Source of the DNA: Thiodiazotropha sp040506975
GTDB taxonomy: Bacteria > Pseudomonadota > Gammaproteobacteria > Chromatiales > Chromatiaceae
Reading direction: 5' to 3'
DNA: 64,000 bases
Assembly: GCA_965211775.1 (NCBI GenBank)
Contig: OZ242974.1
Coordinates: forward strand, 2,356,001 to 2,420,000
In this document: positions 50,323 through 59,984 of the stretch, one piece after another
How positions within the stretch are numbered: the stretch's first letter is position 1
Layout: each line of letters opens with the position of its first letter
Position numbers and translations under genes: made by a program
The notes under the pieces: generated by a model
Seen by the model: the letters and a program-made list of their open reading frames with translations, nothing else
Database searches by the model: none
What the model was told of the DNA's origin: nothing

Positions 50323-53280
50323 ATGCGTTCAGATCAGCCAGCTGAAACGGAAACGTCGCCGTTAGCGCTTCCCTATCAACTGTCGATTACAGGCATGTCC
50401 TGTCAGCACTGCGTGGCTGCGGTGGAGAGGGCGGTTGCCAGCGTGCCGGATGTGGCGCAGGTGGATGTCAGCCTGGCATCCAACAGCGCCAGGATCCTCG
50501 GGGGAAACCCCGATCTGGTTATAGCTGCGATCAAGGAGGCCGGGTACGATGCGCAGCCGCTTGCCGATACCGCAACACATTGTCCGCCACCAGCCACAGA
50601 TATTCAGAATCACAGCGACCCGGCGGCGCCGACGCTGACTGATGGCTATACCCTGACCATCGATGATATGACCTGCGCCAGCTGTGTAGCCGCGGTGGAG
50701 CGGGCCATCCGTTCGGTGGATGGCGTTTCGGAGGCGCAGGTCAACCTGGTGGAAAAACGTGCCCAGGTGATCGGCGGTGATCCCGAGAGGGTGGTCAGCA
50801 CGGTGATCGATCAGGGTTACAATGCCCGCCTTGACGTTACTCATCAGACACCGGATGAGTTGCTGTTAGAGATCACCGGTCTAGCCGAAGATGAACAGCA
50901 AGCCCGCTTATCGCAACTGTTTGAGGCACTCGACCCGAATGCCGGCCTGCATCGGGAGAAGGGTGTTTGGCGCATTCAGACCACGCTGCATCCGGCACAA
51001 CTGATGATCCGGTTGGGTGAGGCGGGCATATCAGCAAGCCTGGTGGAACCGTTCATCGACCCCTATGAGGAGGAGGCCGCTGCGGCGGCGGCTGAAGTCA
51101 GGCGCGCCTGGCAGCGGGCGCTGCTTGCCGGTGTTGTGGGGATTAGCCTGATGGCGGCTGAAATGACTGGTCATACTCCGCGGCTGAGTGAGTCCGGGGG
51201 TGAGAGTTTCTGGCTGGGTATCTCGATCCTGTGTCTGATCATCATGCGATTCAGCGGTGGCCACTACTATCTGGGTGCCTGGAAACAGGCCAGGCATCTC
51301 TCTGCCAATATGGATACGCTGGTGGCATTGGGGACAGGAACGGCCTGGTTCGCCTCACTGCTTCTTGTGATTCAGCCGGAAGGGCTGCTGCGAACGGATA
51401 AGCTCTATTTCGACGCATCCGTATTGATTCTCGCCTTCCTCCAGTTTGGCCATGTGCTGGAGACCCGGGCCAAACGCACCACCAGTGAAGCGGTTGGCTC
51501 CCTTGTGGGACTGGCGCCGAAGATTGCGCAGGTCATCCACGAAGGGAAGGAGGTGGCCGTCCCGGTTTCACTGCTGCGGGTGGGCGACCGGATTCAGGTG
51601 CGGCCTGGAGAGCGCATCCCCATCGATGGTGAGGTGATCGAGGGGACATCGACGGTGGATGAGTCGATGCTGACCGGAGAATCGCTGCCGGTAAGCAAAC
51701 AACCGGGTGATATTGTCACCGGGGGCACGATAAACCGCAACGGCAATCTGCGTTATCGGGTGACCCGGCTGGGAGAGGAGACAACGCTTGCCCATATCAT
51801 CGCGATGGTGCGCAAGGCCCAGATGAGCAAACCCCCCATTGCCCGTCTTGTGGACAAGGTCTCCGCGATCTTTGTGCCAGTGGTTGTTGTGATCGCCGTG
51901 ATCACATTCTTCGTTTGGATGATTCTGGCTCCGGCGCCGGCTCTGCCCTATGCCCTTACCGCCAGTATCGCAGTATTGGTTATCGCCTGTCCCTGTGCCC
52001 TGGGATTGGCGACACCCATTGCCATCATGGTGGGGACCAGTCGAGCCGCCCAGTTGAATATCCTGATCCGAAACAGCGAAGGGCTGCAGCGGGCAAGTGC
52101 GCTGACCCACCTGGTCGTCGATAAGACCGGCACGCTTACCCGGGGTGCTCCGACGGTGACCTCGCTCTTTCCTGTCCCGGGTGTGGAGAGGAGTGAACTC
52201 GTCACGCTCGCGGCCAGTGTTGAATCATATGCATCACACCCACTGGCGGAGGCGATTGTCGATTATGCACACCAGACCGGGATTGAACTGCTCCCCGTAG
52301 AGTCCTTTGACTCCCATCCGGGTCAGGGTGTGGAAGGGCGTATAGCCGGGTTGTCGGTGGAGTTGGGCGGGAATCAGCTCCTCAGCGCAAACCATCTTAC
52401 ACCGCCTTCGGATCTGCTGGACCACGCCGAGCGAGAGGCCGATCAAGCGGGTACACCTGTATGGGTGATGCGCGATGGGATGTTCATGGGGCTGCTGATA
52501 CTCAAGGATCCGTTGCGCCATGACAGTCTGGCGGCAGTGGAATCCCTCAGGAAACTAGGGGTTGAGGTGGTTATCTGCAGCGGAGACAATCGCGCGACCG
52601 CGGAAGCGGTGGCCAGGGCATTAAGGATAGACGAGGTCCACAGTGAACTCCTGCCATCAGAGAAGCTCGAAGTAGTGAAGGAATTACAGCAACGGGGCTG
52701 TCGAGTAGGAATGGTGGGTGATGGCGTCAATGACGCCCCTGCGTTGGCGCAGGCGGACACCGGCTTTGCCATAGGCAGTGGTACCGATGTGGCCATAGAA
52801 AACGCGGATATCACCCTGGTCGGCGACTCATTGCTCAATGTTTCGACCGCAATTGCATTATCCAGGTCAACATTAAGGAATATCAAACAGAACCTTTTTG
52901 GCGCATTTATCTATAATGTGATAGGCATTCCGATGGCAGCGGGCGTGCTCTATCCACTCACGGGTTGGTTGTTACCGCCCATGTTCGCCAGTGCGGCGAT
53001 GGCACTTTCGTCGGTAACCGTTGTCACCAATGCCAACAGATTACGTTTTTTTCAATCCTCGAAGGAGGCACTCTTGAGTATCACGCTGAAAGTTAACGGC
53101 ATGACCTGCCCCCACTGTGTAATGAACGTCACCAAAGCGCTACAGGCCCAACCTGGTGTGGTGAATGCGGAAGTCAGTCTGGAAGAGGGTCAGGCCCTGG
53201 TTACCGGTACCGCGGATCAGGCGTCCCTGGTCGAGGCGGTCGTTGAAGCCGGTTACAGTGTGGAATCAGTCTCGAATTGA
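50323..53280 (+). CDS. copA: Cu(I)-type P-type ATPase with C-terminal HMA domain
   Basis: A protein of about 985 residues. Two N-terminal metal-binding HMA domains (GMSCQHC, DDMTCASC) precede a third degenerate one without CxxC (about 180-245), then the membrane ATPase. It has TGES actuator, CPC in VIACPCALGLATP, DKTGTLT phosphorylation site, SHPL, GDGVNDAPAL, and membrane residues of copper pumps (FIYNVIGIPMAAG, MALSSVTVVTNANR). A further HMA domain (VNGMTCPHC) is fused at the C-terminus, which is uncommon. It exports Cu(I). The start is uncertain: GTG at 50248 is in frame; ATG at 50323 fits the family but lacks a clear ribosome site. Confidence 0.9.
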   Translation: MRSDQPAETETSPLALPYQLSITGMSCQHCVAAVERAVASVPDVAQVDVSLASNSARILGGNPDLVIAAIKEAGYDAQPLADTATHCPPPATDIQNHSDPAAPTLTDGYTLTIDDMTCASCVAAVERAIRSVDGVSEAQVNLVEKRAQVIGGDPERVVSTVIDQGYNARLDVTHQTPDELLLEITGLAEDEQQARLSQLFEALDPNAGLHREKGVWRIQTTLHPAQLMIRLGEAGISASLVEPFIDPYEEEAAAAAAEVRRAWQRALLAGVVGISLMAAEMTGHTPRLSESGGESFWLGISILCLIIMRFSGGHYYLGAWKQARHLSANMDTLVALGTGTAWFASLLLVIQPEGLLRTDKLYFDASVLILAFLQFGHVLETRAKRTTSEAVGSLVGLAPKIAQVIHEGKEVAVPVSLLRVGDRIQVRPGERIPIDGEVIEGTSTVDESMLTGESLPVSKQPGDIVTGGTINRNGNLRYRVTRLGEETTLAHIIAMVRKAQMSKPPIARLVDKVSAIFVPVVVVIAVITFFVWMILAPAPALPYALTASIAVLVIACPCALGLATPIAIMVGTSRAAQLNILIRNSEGLQRASALTHLVVDKTGTLTRGAPTVTSLFPVPGVERSELVTLAASVESYASHPLAEAIVDYAHQTGIELLPVESFDSHPGQGVEGRIAGLSVELGGNQLLSANHLTPPSDLLDHAEREADQAGTPVWVMRDGMFMGLLILKDPLRHDSLAAVESLRKLGVEVVICSGDNRATAEAVARALRIDEVHSELLPSEKLEVVKELQQRGCRVGMVGDGVNDAPALAQADTGFAIGSGTDVAIENADITLVGDSLLNVSTAIALSRSTLRNIKQNLFGAFIYNVIGIPMAAGVLYPLTGWLLPPMFASAAMALSSVTVVTNANRLRFFQSSKEALLSITLKVNGMTCPHCVMNVTKALQAQPGVVNAEVSLEEGQALVTGTADQASLVEAVVEAGYSVESVSN

Positions 53281-53314
53281 GGATAAGCCGGCGAATTAGC
53301 CTTTTGAGCAAACA

Positions 53315-53626
53315 ATGCAGATATCCCATTCTCTGACATTGCCGTCCATGACCGCCTCGCTGGAACAGCAGCGGGAGAGTGCAGCTCGGATGACTCAAAC
53401 CCTGCCGCTGGCTTCCCAGGTCGCCGAAATCGCGCCCACACTACACAGCGTGGAGCAAGTGAAACGGGCGGAACAGTTGTTACAACGTCAGCGATCGGGA
53501 CCAACCTTCACTCAAGTCAGCGACGACCCTCGAAAACAGCGCGCACTCTCTTCATACCAGTCGGTGCAAACAGACCGGGAGAGGGACTATGTCAGTGAAG
53601 TCCTCGGTATCGATGTCTATGCATGA
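53315..53626 (+). CDS. small hypothetical protein after copA
   Basis: A 103-residue, Gln/Ser-rich, helical protein with no signal or membrane segment, 34 bp after copA. No family was recognised. The C-terminal half (RKQRALSSYQSVQTDRERDY, then VSEVLGIDVYA) looks conserved-protein-like. A role in copper handling is not indicated, as it has no Cys, no His cluster and few Met. Confidence 0.55.
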   Translation: MQISHSLTLPSMTASLEQQRESAARMTQTLPLASQVAEIAPTLHSVEQVKRAEQLLQRQRSGPTFTQVSDDPRKQRALSSYQSVQTDRERDYVSEVLGIDVYA

Positions 53627-53685
53627 TCGAAAGGGCCGATTGACATCCCTGTCAACGGATTAAGCGGCTGAAGCAATCTTTTCGT

Positions 53686-54465
53686 TCAGGAGGAAGCAGG
53701 CTGCATCGCCTCGCGAACCTTGGCATGTGCGACGATGCTGTCATCCTGTCTCAGCGTGTATTCGATGATGTGTTCGCCACTCATTGCACGCGGATTGATT
53801 CCTGTCGCTTTTACCGCGTCATAGCTCTCAAAAAAGCGCTTCCAGGTGATTTTTCGAACCGTGTATTTCGCCCGCACTTCCGGATTATTGGTTTCGAGAA
53901 ACAGTCGGTCGATCTGTTTCCACTCCCGGTACTGATCCGGGCGCTCCATACCCAGCTTGTCGAGCCTGCTCTGGGCCTCGACATGGGTCATGCCGCTGAT
54001 TAACTTCCCTTCCATAAACAGCAGGCCCTGGCGAACGGTGGTGGTGGGTGGACGGTTGTTCCACTCGGTAACCTTTGCCGGATCCTTGAAAAGTTCCCGG
54101 ATCAGATAGTAGGCCATGGTCTGATTCATCTTGAATGAGTAGGGGATATTGAAGTGTTTCAGGATATCAACCTGCCTGCCGTCGGGCGGTGTGAACAGAC
54201 CGAGGATATTCATGGCCTGGCCCTTGGTCAGTTTTTGATCCAACCAGATGCCCCGATCCGCCATCTCCTGGAGCATCGATTCGGTGGCAGGTTCATTTTG
54301 CCAATCCTCTTCTGAATCACGGGGCAGATTCAGGGCCGTTTCGATCTGTTCCTGGAAATTTTCGATATTGATCTTGTTGCTTTTGGCTGGGGTGAACAGA
54401 GTGTGCCTATACAACAAAAACAAGCCAATCAGTATGAAGGTGGTAATGACAGCGATTAACTCCAT
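53686..54465 (-). CDS. membrane-anchored hypothetical protein
   Basis: A 259-residue protein with one N-terminal membrane helix (IAVITTFILIGLFLLYRH) and a charged soluble domain. The segment LPRDSEEDWQNEPATESMLQ leads into two similar stretches: GIWLDQKLTKGQAMNILGLF with PPDGRQ after it, and LISGMTHVEAQSRLDKLGME with RPDQ after it. These suggest a repeated helical unit. No known family recognised. It is convergent with the small gene after copA. Confidence 0.6.
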   Translation of the reverse strand: MELIAVITTFILIGLFLLYRHTLFTPAKSNKINIENFQEQIETALNLPRDSEEDWQNEPATESMLQEMADRGIWLDQKLTKGQAMNILGLFTPPDGRQVDILKHFNIPYSFKMNQTMAYYLIRELFKDPAKVTEWNNRPPTTTVRQGLLFMEGKLISGMTHVEAQSRLDKLGMERPDQYREWKQIDRLFLETNNPEVRAKYTVRKITWKRFFESYDAVKATGINPRAMSGEHIIEYTLRQDDSIVAHAKVREAMQPASS

Positions 54466-54819
54466 GGGTTATCTCCCGGTTTGATTATTTTTTGACCACT
54501 CGATGCTATGTATGAGGACAGCGGTATAGGGTATTGAACCTTGAGTATAGAAATGGTTTATTGCGCCGATTTGAGAACCACTACACAAATTATGGTTAAT
54601 TGCAACATACTAGAATTAAAGGACTTTTTAGAAATATCAATGATCTGGGCACGATTAGGGATTGTTATTCGTGATTGCCGGTCGCTGTTTGGTATCGTTC
54701 CCACCCCCTGCGTGGGAATGCAGTTGTCAGCGAGGCAGCAGAGCAAGGTATCGGTTCCCGCGAAGTAGCGTGGAAACCGTAGTAATCAAGATGGGTGACA
54801 TGCCTGGGATTGCGGTTGC
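54466..54819. other. 354-bp noncoding stretch with a C/G hairpin
   Basis: No convincing gene is present. The left half is A/T-rich. At 54698-54718 there is a hairpin TTCCCAC / GTGGGAA with a CCCCTGC loop, within a sequence (GGTATCGTTCCCAC...) of a type often dispersed in proteobacterial genomes. The hairpin may serve as terminator for lysA, which is read towards it from the right, but it lacks a clear T-run. Confidence 0.5.
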
Positions 54820-56076
54820 TCAACCGGGTATAAACCGGTCAGGCTCAAAGTTCAGCGTATTGAAGATATCATCGATGGTCTCTTCCCGACGAATCAGATC
54901 CACACTGCCGTCACTACGCAACAGTAGTTCTTTGGGTCGCGTCTTACCGTTGTAATTGAAGCCCATCGCATGGCCATGGGCGCCGGCGTCGTGAATAATG
55001 AGGATATCGCCATCCTGGATAGCCGGCAATGGACGTTGAACGGCGAACTTGTCATTGTTCTCACACAACGACCCCACTACATCCACAGTCTCCTGTTCAC
55101 CCTCCTTGCCTAGCACCGAGATATGGTGATAGGCGCCATACATGCCCGGCCTCATCAATGAAGACATGCAGGAGTCCACCCCTACATAGGTGCGATAGAT
55201 CTCCTTGCGGTTGATGGCGCGGGTAACCAGTACGCCGTAGGGACCGGTGATGTAGCGCCCGCTTTCGAGAAAGAGCTTGGGTGCATAACCGTGATGCGCC
55301 TTGAAGGAGCGGAACAGATCTGCGATCTCACGTCCCATACTGACAATATCGAGAGGTTTTTCCTGGGGACGATAGGGAATCCCCAGACCGCCACCGATAT
55401 TGATGAACTCAAAATTGATACCGAGTTTCTCAGAGAGCGAGACGACCCTGTCCAGCAGCATGCGCGCGGTTTCAACCATATAGGCGTGGTTGAGTTCGTT
55501 GGATGCCAGCATGGTGTGAAGTCCGAAGCGGCGGGCCCCCCGCTGCCTGGCCTTTTGGTAGGCATCAAGCAGCTGATCGTGAGCGACACCATATTTTGCT
55601 TCGATCGGGTTGCCGATGATGCTGTTGCCGCTGCGCCGCTCTCCCGGATTGTAGCGAAAACAGATCAGTTCCGGCATCTGCGGTACCTTGTCGATCAGGG
55701 AGATATCGTCAAGATTAAGCACGCAACCTCCATCCGCCTCCGCCACTGCGAACTCAGTCGCGCTGGTGTTGTTGGATGTAAACATGATTTGTTCACCGCT
55801 GGCACCGATCTGTCGGCTCAGTAACAGCTCAGCGATAGAGCTGCAATCGAAACCGAAACCGAGATCCTGCATGATCTTCATAATCGTAGGATTCGGCAGT
55901 GCCTTGACGGCAAAATACTCTCGAAAGGAGTCAACCTCCGCAAAGGCCCGGATAAGTGCTTCGCCGTTCTCTCTGATACCCTTTTCATCGTAGAGATGAA
56001 ACGGAGTGCCAAAGTGTTCGACGATCTCCTCGAGCGATCCCGCGAGACGATTGGACAGTTCTGCTGAGATGGGCAC
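54820..56076 (-). CDS. lysA: diaminopimelate decarboxylase-type PLP enzyme
   Basis: A 418-residue fold-III decarboxylase. The PLP Lys lies in YFAVKALPNPTI. INIGGGLGIPY (phosphate binding), FLESGRYITGPYG and the active-site Cys region VGVDSCMSSLMRPGMYGAYH are present. It makes lysine from meso-diaminopimelate. The family also contains carboxynorspermidine and arginine decarboxylases, but coupling to dapL (the stop of dapL overlaps its start by one base) strongly favours DAP decarboxylase. Confidence 0.88.
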   Translation of the reverse strand: MPISAELSNRLAGSLEEIVEHFGTPFHLYDEKGIRENGEALIRAFAEVDSFREYFAVKALPNPTIMKIMQDLGFGFDCSSIAELLLSRQIGASGEQIMFTSNNTSATEFAVAEADGGCVLNLDDISLIDKVPQMPELICFRYNPGERRSGNSIIGNPIEAKYGVAHDQLLDAYQKARQRGARRFGLHTMLASNELNHAYMVETARMLLDRVVSLSEKLGINFEFINIGGGLGIPYRPQEKPLDIVSMGREIADLFRSFKAHHGYAPKLFLESGRYITGPYGVLVTRAINRKEIYRTYVGVDSCMSSLMRPGMYGAYHHISVLGKEGEQETVDVVGSLCENNDKFAVQRPLPAIQDGDILIIHDAGAHGHAMGFNYNGKTRPKELLLRSDGSVDLIRREETIDDIFNTLNFEPDRFIPG

Positions 56077-57296
56077 TATAGGGCTCCGCTGATTCTTTTC
56101 ATGGCGTCCTGTACATTCTCAAAGCTGTTGAATGCACTGATGCGGATATAACCCTCCCCACATTTGCCGAAACCGGCGCCCGGGGTACAGACCACACCTG
56201 CCTTATTGAGCAGCATATCGAAGAGGTCCCATGAGTCGCCCTGGGCGTCGATCCAGATATAGGGCGAGTTCTCTCCGCCAATGCAGTTATAACCCAGGCC
56301 CTCCATCTGTTCACGGATAAATTTTGCATTATTGAGATAGTAACCCACCAGCTCGCTTATCTGCGTGCGTCCCTCTTCGCTGTAGACAGCCTCGGCGGCA
56401 CGTTGGACGGGGTAGGAGATACTATTGAACTTGGTGGTATGGCGACGGTTCCAGAGTTCCTGGATCGAGACCGCTTCCCCGGATGCTGTAAATGCCTTGC
56501 AAGCCTTGGGTACGACGGTGTAGGCGCAACGTGTTCCGGTGAACCCTGCGTTTTTGGAAAAACTACGGAACTCCACAGCCACTTCCTCGGCGCCCTCAAT
56601 CTCGTAGATTGAGCGAGGAAGACGTTCATCCTGCACAAAGGCCTCGTAGGCGGCATCGAACAGGATCAGGGCCTTGTTGTTCTTGGCGTATTCGACCCAC
56701 TGCTTCAGCTGTTCCTTGGTGGCGGTTGCACCTGTCGGATTGTTGGGGAAGCAGAGATAGATCAGATCAACCGGCGCACTTGGGAGATCGGGGATGAAAC
56801 CGTTCTCCCGGGTGCCTTCCAGGTAGGTGAGACCCGTGTAGCGTCCCGCTTCGGCTTCCCCCGTCCTTCCCGCCATCACGTTGGTGTCCACATAGACCGG
56901 ATAGACAGGGTCCGGAATAGCGACCCGAATGTCGTTGGCGAATATCTCCTGAAAATTGCCGGAGTCGCATTTGGCGCCATCGCTGACAAAGATCTCGTCA
57001 GCTTCGATATTGCAGCCCCGGGATTGGAAATCGCCCTCGGCAATCGCCTTCCGCAGAAAGTCGTAGCCCTGTTCAGGGCCATATCCATGGAATGTGGCGT
57101 CATTGGCCATTTCGTCAATGGCCGCATGAAAGGCTTTGATGCAGGCATCCGGCAGCGCGCGGGTGACGTCGCCTATACCCAGGCGGATTATGTGCTTGTC
57201 GGGGTTGGCCTGCTGAAAAGCGGCAACACGTTTTGCAATGTCTGAGAACAGGTATGAAGCCTGGAGTTTCTTATAGTTCTCATTGATTTTGATCAT
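56076..57296 (-). CDS. dapL: LL-diaminopimelate aminotransferase
   Basis: A 406-residue class I/II aminotransferase matching DapL in length and N-terminus (IKINENYKKLQASYLFSDIA). It has IIRLGIGDVTRALPDACI, HGYGPEQGYDFLRKAIAEGD, FVSDGAKCDSGNFQEIF, the PLP site region EFRSFSKNAGFTGTRCAY and FPNNPTGATATKEQL. It converts tetrahydrodipicolinate directly to LL-diaminopimelate, bypassing DapD, DapC and DapE. DapL is common in plants, chlamydiae, cyanobacteria and deltaproteobacteria but rare in gammaproteobacteria, which suggests gene transfer. Confidence 0.93.
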   Translation of the reverse strand: MIKINENYKKLQASYLFSDIAKRVAAFQQANPDKHIIRLGIGDVTRALPDACIKAFHAAIDEMANDATFHGYGPEQGYDFLRKAIAEGDFQSRGCNIEADEIFVSDGAKCDSGNFQEIFANDIRVAIPDPVYPVYVDTNVMAGRTGEAEAGRYTGLTYLEGTRENGFIPDLPSAPVDLIYLCFPNNPTGATATKEQLKQWVEYAKNNKALILFDAAYEAFVQDERLPRSIYEIEGAEEVAVEFRSFSKNAGFTGTRCAYTVVPKACKAFTASGEAVSIQELWNRRHTTKFNSISYPVQRAAEAVYSEEGRTQISELVGYYLNNAKFIREQMEGLGYNCIGGENSPYIWIDAQGDSWDLFDMLLNKAGVVCTPGAGFGKCGEGYIRISAFNSFENVQDAMKRISGAL

Positions 57297-57388
57297 GCTA
57301 CACCTCAGGAAACCGAAAAACGGGCCATTATACAGAGATTGTGGGTGAGTAGGAGAGTAGGTTACCGATACGGACAGGATTTCATCCC

Positions 57389-57736
57389 CTAACTGAATAG
57401 CTTGGAATAGGCCTCCTGCGTGAATCCCACACTCAGCGTTTTATCTGTCTCGAGTACCGGCCGTTTGATGATTGATGGGGTTTCCAACATGACGCGAATG
57501 GCATTCTCTTCATTGATTTCAGCCTTCACGCCATCGTCCAGTCTACGCCACATCATACCGCGACGGTTGAGCAGGGCCTCCCAACCAACCCTGTCGACCC
57601 ATTAGCGTAGCAGTTTTTCATCGACCCCGACTTTTTTATAGTCGTGAAACTGATAGGCGATGCCGTGCTCACCCAGCCATCGACGGGCCTTTTTCATCGT
57701 ATCGCAATTAGGTATGCCGTAAAGTTTTACCATCAT
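57389..57736 (-). pseudogene. YffB/ArsC-like reductase with in-frame stop
   Basis: The reading frame has the ArsC/Spx/YffB thioredoxin-like pattern. It starts MVKLYGIPNCDTMKKARRWL, then YQFHDYKKVGVDEKLLR, and after the stop WVDRVGWEALLNRRGMMWRR and IIKRPVLETD. A TAA at 57602-57604 (codon 45) splits an otherwise intact 115-codon frame; a single base change such as TCA to TAA would explain it. Family members have a redox Cys and often sit next to dapE. Here it is upstream of dapL and lysA on the same strand. Sequencing error is possible. Confidence 0.8.
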
Positions 57737-58024
57737 GGTTTTCTCTTTGTGTCACTTGGGTGCCAGGATATTGAATCAACCATTTCCAATGAAAACAGTG
57801 TATTGAATTGGGCTGCCTGGGAAGTAAAGGCGTAAGTCAGTATAAAATAGGCATATGCTATCAACCAGTGATATCTGGTAGGGTTTTATCATCCAGTCAG
57901 CTCATCCACTTTTTCCTACCGTTAAGCCGACAAACCGACGACTCCTTAGCCACGCCCTATGTTTTTGGTGATAGTATCCAATAAAACTACTTCAAATGGT
58001 GTTTTTCGAAAAAGGACGATTTCG

Positions 58025-58258
58025 ATGCTTCAGATTGATCAAAATGATGGTTGGAATATCGATGCCGATCTTAGCCTGATAAGCCACAGCTGCGGCTTCG
58101 AAGCTGAATTCAAGGGTAATGAGGTCTACGGTATCAAGCAGTTTCCCATTGAGGCGACCATCCTCGATATCAGGAACATGGTCTCCAGGGCGGAAGAGAT
58201 CCTCTCGGGCTCATACCATCACCAACTGGGGCGGGTTAGTTCCAACCACCCTAATTAA
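58025..58258 (+). CDS. small hypothetical protein
   Basis: A 77-residue protein; the ATG at 58025 has AAGGA 8 bases upstream, better than the ATG at 57959. Acidic N-terminal half (IDQNDGWNIDADLSLISHSC) and a helical end. No family recognised. It lies between the yffB-like pseudogene and the convergent membrane protein gene. Confidence 0.5.
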   Translation: MLQIDQNDGWNIDADLSLISHSCGFEAEFKGNEVYGIKQFPIEATILDIRNMVSRAEEILSGSYHHQLGRVSSNHPN

Positions 58259-58281
58259 GTTCCTTTGATGAGTGTATGTCC

Positions 58282-59751
58282 CTAGGGTATCCTCGGCGCC
58301 ACCTGTGGGAAGAACCCCTGATACTCCATATGCCACCAATTACCGCTTTGCTCCCGCTCTTCGACGCTGGTGAAGCGGTACTCGAAGCTGTCCACCCGAA
58401 GATACCGTGGAGGGCCACCGGGGAAGGGATTATGCTCCAGTAGTGCCGTGACTGTCTCCGATCCCTGGTGCAACCGTTCTACAAAGCGGCCGAACCAATT
58501 CATTTGTAACGGTTGTTGAGTGGGTACGAACCAGATCATCCAGTCGAGTCGTGGCTGATGGGGGATGATTATCCCGGGTGCCCGGGTTGGATCACCGGGT
58601 TTATATTTAAAGTCATAGGTCTGCCACAATTGACCATCATTCGATCCCTGAATGACAAGCTCATGTCTCTCGGTCTGCATGGTGGGAAAGATGTGGAAGA
58701 TATGGCCGATACCGAACCGTTGCACAGTTTTACTAAAGTCCTGAATCACTGTTGGCACTGCCTGGGTATGTACAAGATTAGCGCCAAAACTGATCAGGCT
58801 GGCTGGCACGATGAGTAGCGAAGCGGTGGCGATAAGTGCTGTCCGTAATCGTCCTGGTGATTGAACAGGCGTTTCAATCCGTTCTTGGAGTGAGGCAGGA
58901 AGCATCCGTTTCAACAATGGATCGTGCAGTAGAAACAGGCACAAAATGATAGTCAGCAGGTTGATGAAATTGTGATTGCTGGTAGCGATGATCAGCAGTT
59001 GTATCAGGATAGTGGCGCCGGCTGCAAAGTAACGGAAACGACGCGGAAAAAAGATCAGGAAGGGTACCAGCAGCTCACTGAACAGTGTCAGAATCACGCC
59101 GGCTTTGAGGAACAGTTCCGGCAGCTGATGGGCGTACCAGGCGCCGATATGTGGTAGTGGTTGTGTTTCAAAGTAGTGGTTAAGGGCCGTCAAACCTGAC
59201 CAGGATGGATCGTTGCTGACCAATTTGAAGACGCCGGACATGAAACGCAATCGAAACAACAGCCAATCGAACAAGAATATCAGTAACAGATTTCCCCCAC
59301 CCACTAAGAAAATTGCGAGAAACCCCGTTTCCAACAACAGCGTGTCCCATTGAAAGTTGGTGAAAATCTGCCCGGCGTGATAAAGCGAGAGATAGAGCAG
59401 AAACAGCAGTATAAGCGTCAATCTTTGCCAACGACCAAACAGCAGGATCAATGAAAACAGAATACCCAGCAGGCTCACGCTCTTTAGAGCCAGGTCACTG
59501 GTTCCTGTTATCCAGAAGATGGATGGAAACCAAAACCGGGCTCTCTCCCCATAATGTTCCCCAGCCAGGGTGAAATGTTCACTTAGCGGCAGGATGCCTG
59601 ATTCACCAACCAGGCCGGTGATCTGCACCGACAGGGAGGCAAAGGCCGCCAGATAGACAAGGGCCAGCAAACGCAGAAACAACCAGCTCACCAAGCGCTG
59701 ATCTGCGGCAGGTTGCAACAGTCGGGACATGGTGGGCTTGAACTGATTCAT
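58282..59751 (-). CDS. lipase maturation factor-like integral membrane protein
   Basis: A 489-residue membrane protein with about eight helices in its N-terminal 330 residues and a C-terminal soluble domain. The LMF1-type signature TNFQWDTLLLETGFLAIFL is present, along with FRLRFMSGVFKLVSNDPSW and the C-terminal TYDFKYKPGDPTRAPGIIIP with RLDWMIWFVP following. LMF1 in animals helps fold secreted lipases in the ER; the bacterial role is unknown. The start at 59751 (MNQFKPTMSRLL) is preferred because the 56 codons upstream are not membrane-protein-like. Confidence 0.82.
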   Translation of the reverse strand: MNQFKPTMSRLLQPAADQRLVSWLFLRLLALVYLAAFASLSVQITGLVGESGILPLSEHFTLAGEHYGERARFWFPSIFWITGTSDLALKSVSLLGILFSLILLFGRWQRLTLILLFLLYLSLYHAGQIFTNFQWDTLLLETGFLAIFLVGGGNLLLIFLFDWLLFRLRFMSGVFKLVSNDPSWSGLTALNHYFETQPLPHIGAWYAHQLPELFLKAGVILTLFSELLVPFLIFFPRRFRYFAAGATILIQLLIIATSNHNFINLLTIILCLFLLHDPLLKRMLPASLQERIETPVQSPGRLRTALIATASLLIVPASLISFGANLVHTQAVPTVIQDFSKTVQRFGIGHIFHIFPTMQTERHELVIQGSNDGQLWQTYDFKYKPGDPTRAPGIIIPHQPRLDWMIWFVPTQQPLQMNWFGRFVERLHQGSETVTALLEHNPFPGGPPRYLRVDSFEYRFTSVEEREQSGNWWHMEYQGFFPQVAPRIP

Positions 59752-59984
59752 GGCTTTATGAACAGGCGATCCTTCATTGCCGGAATTGTAACAATATGGT
59801 GCAACACGTTCGATGATTCGAAGCAATGTGCGGTTAGATTCAGCTTGTAAATGAAATTCATGCTTGTCAGTACGGTAAAGACTTTTGCAGAACTGAAATT
59901 CATGACATGATTCGTTCAAACCAACAGTCGCTCTGAATTCAATTAAAAAAGCATAATTCGATCACATATCCGAAAAACGGCAAA

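Noticed and set aside
53640..53655. TTGACA/TGTCAA hairpin between two convergent genes as a terminator
   Set aside because: Only a 6-bp A/T-rich stem and no T-run.
54541..54768. 75-codon plus-strand frame between lysA and the hypothetical gene
   Set aside because: It spans a repeat-type hairpin, has no ribosome site and is not protein-like.
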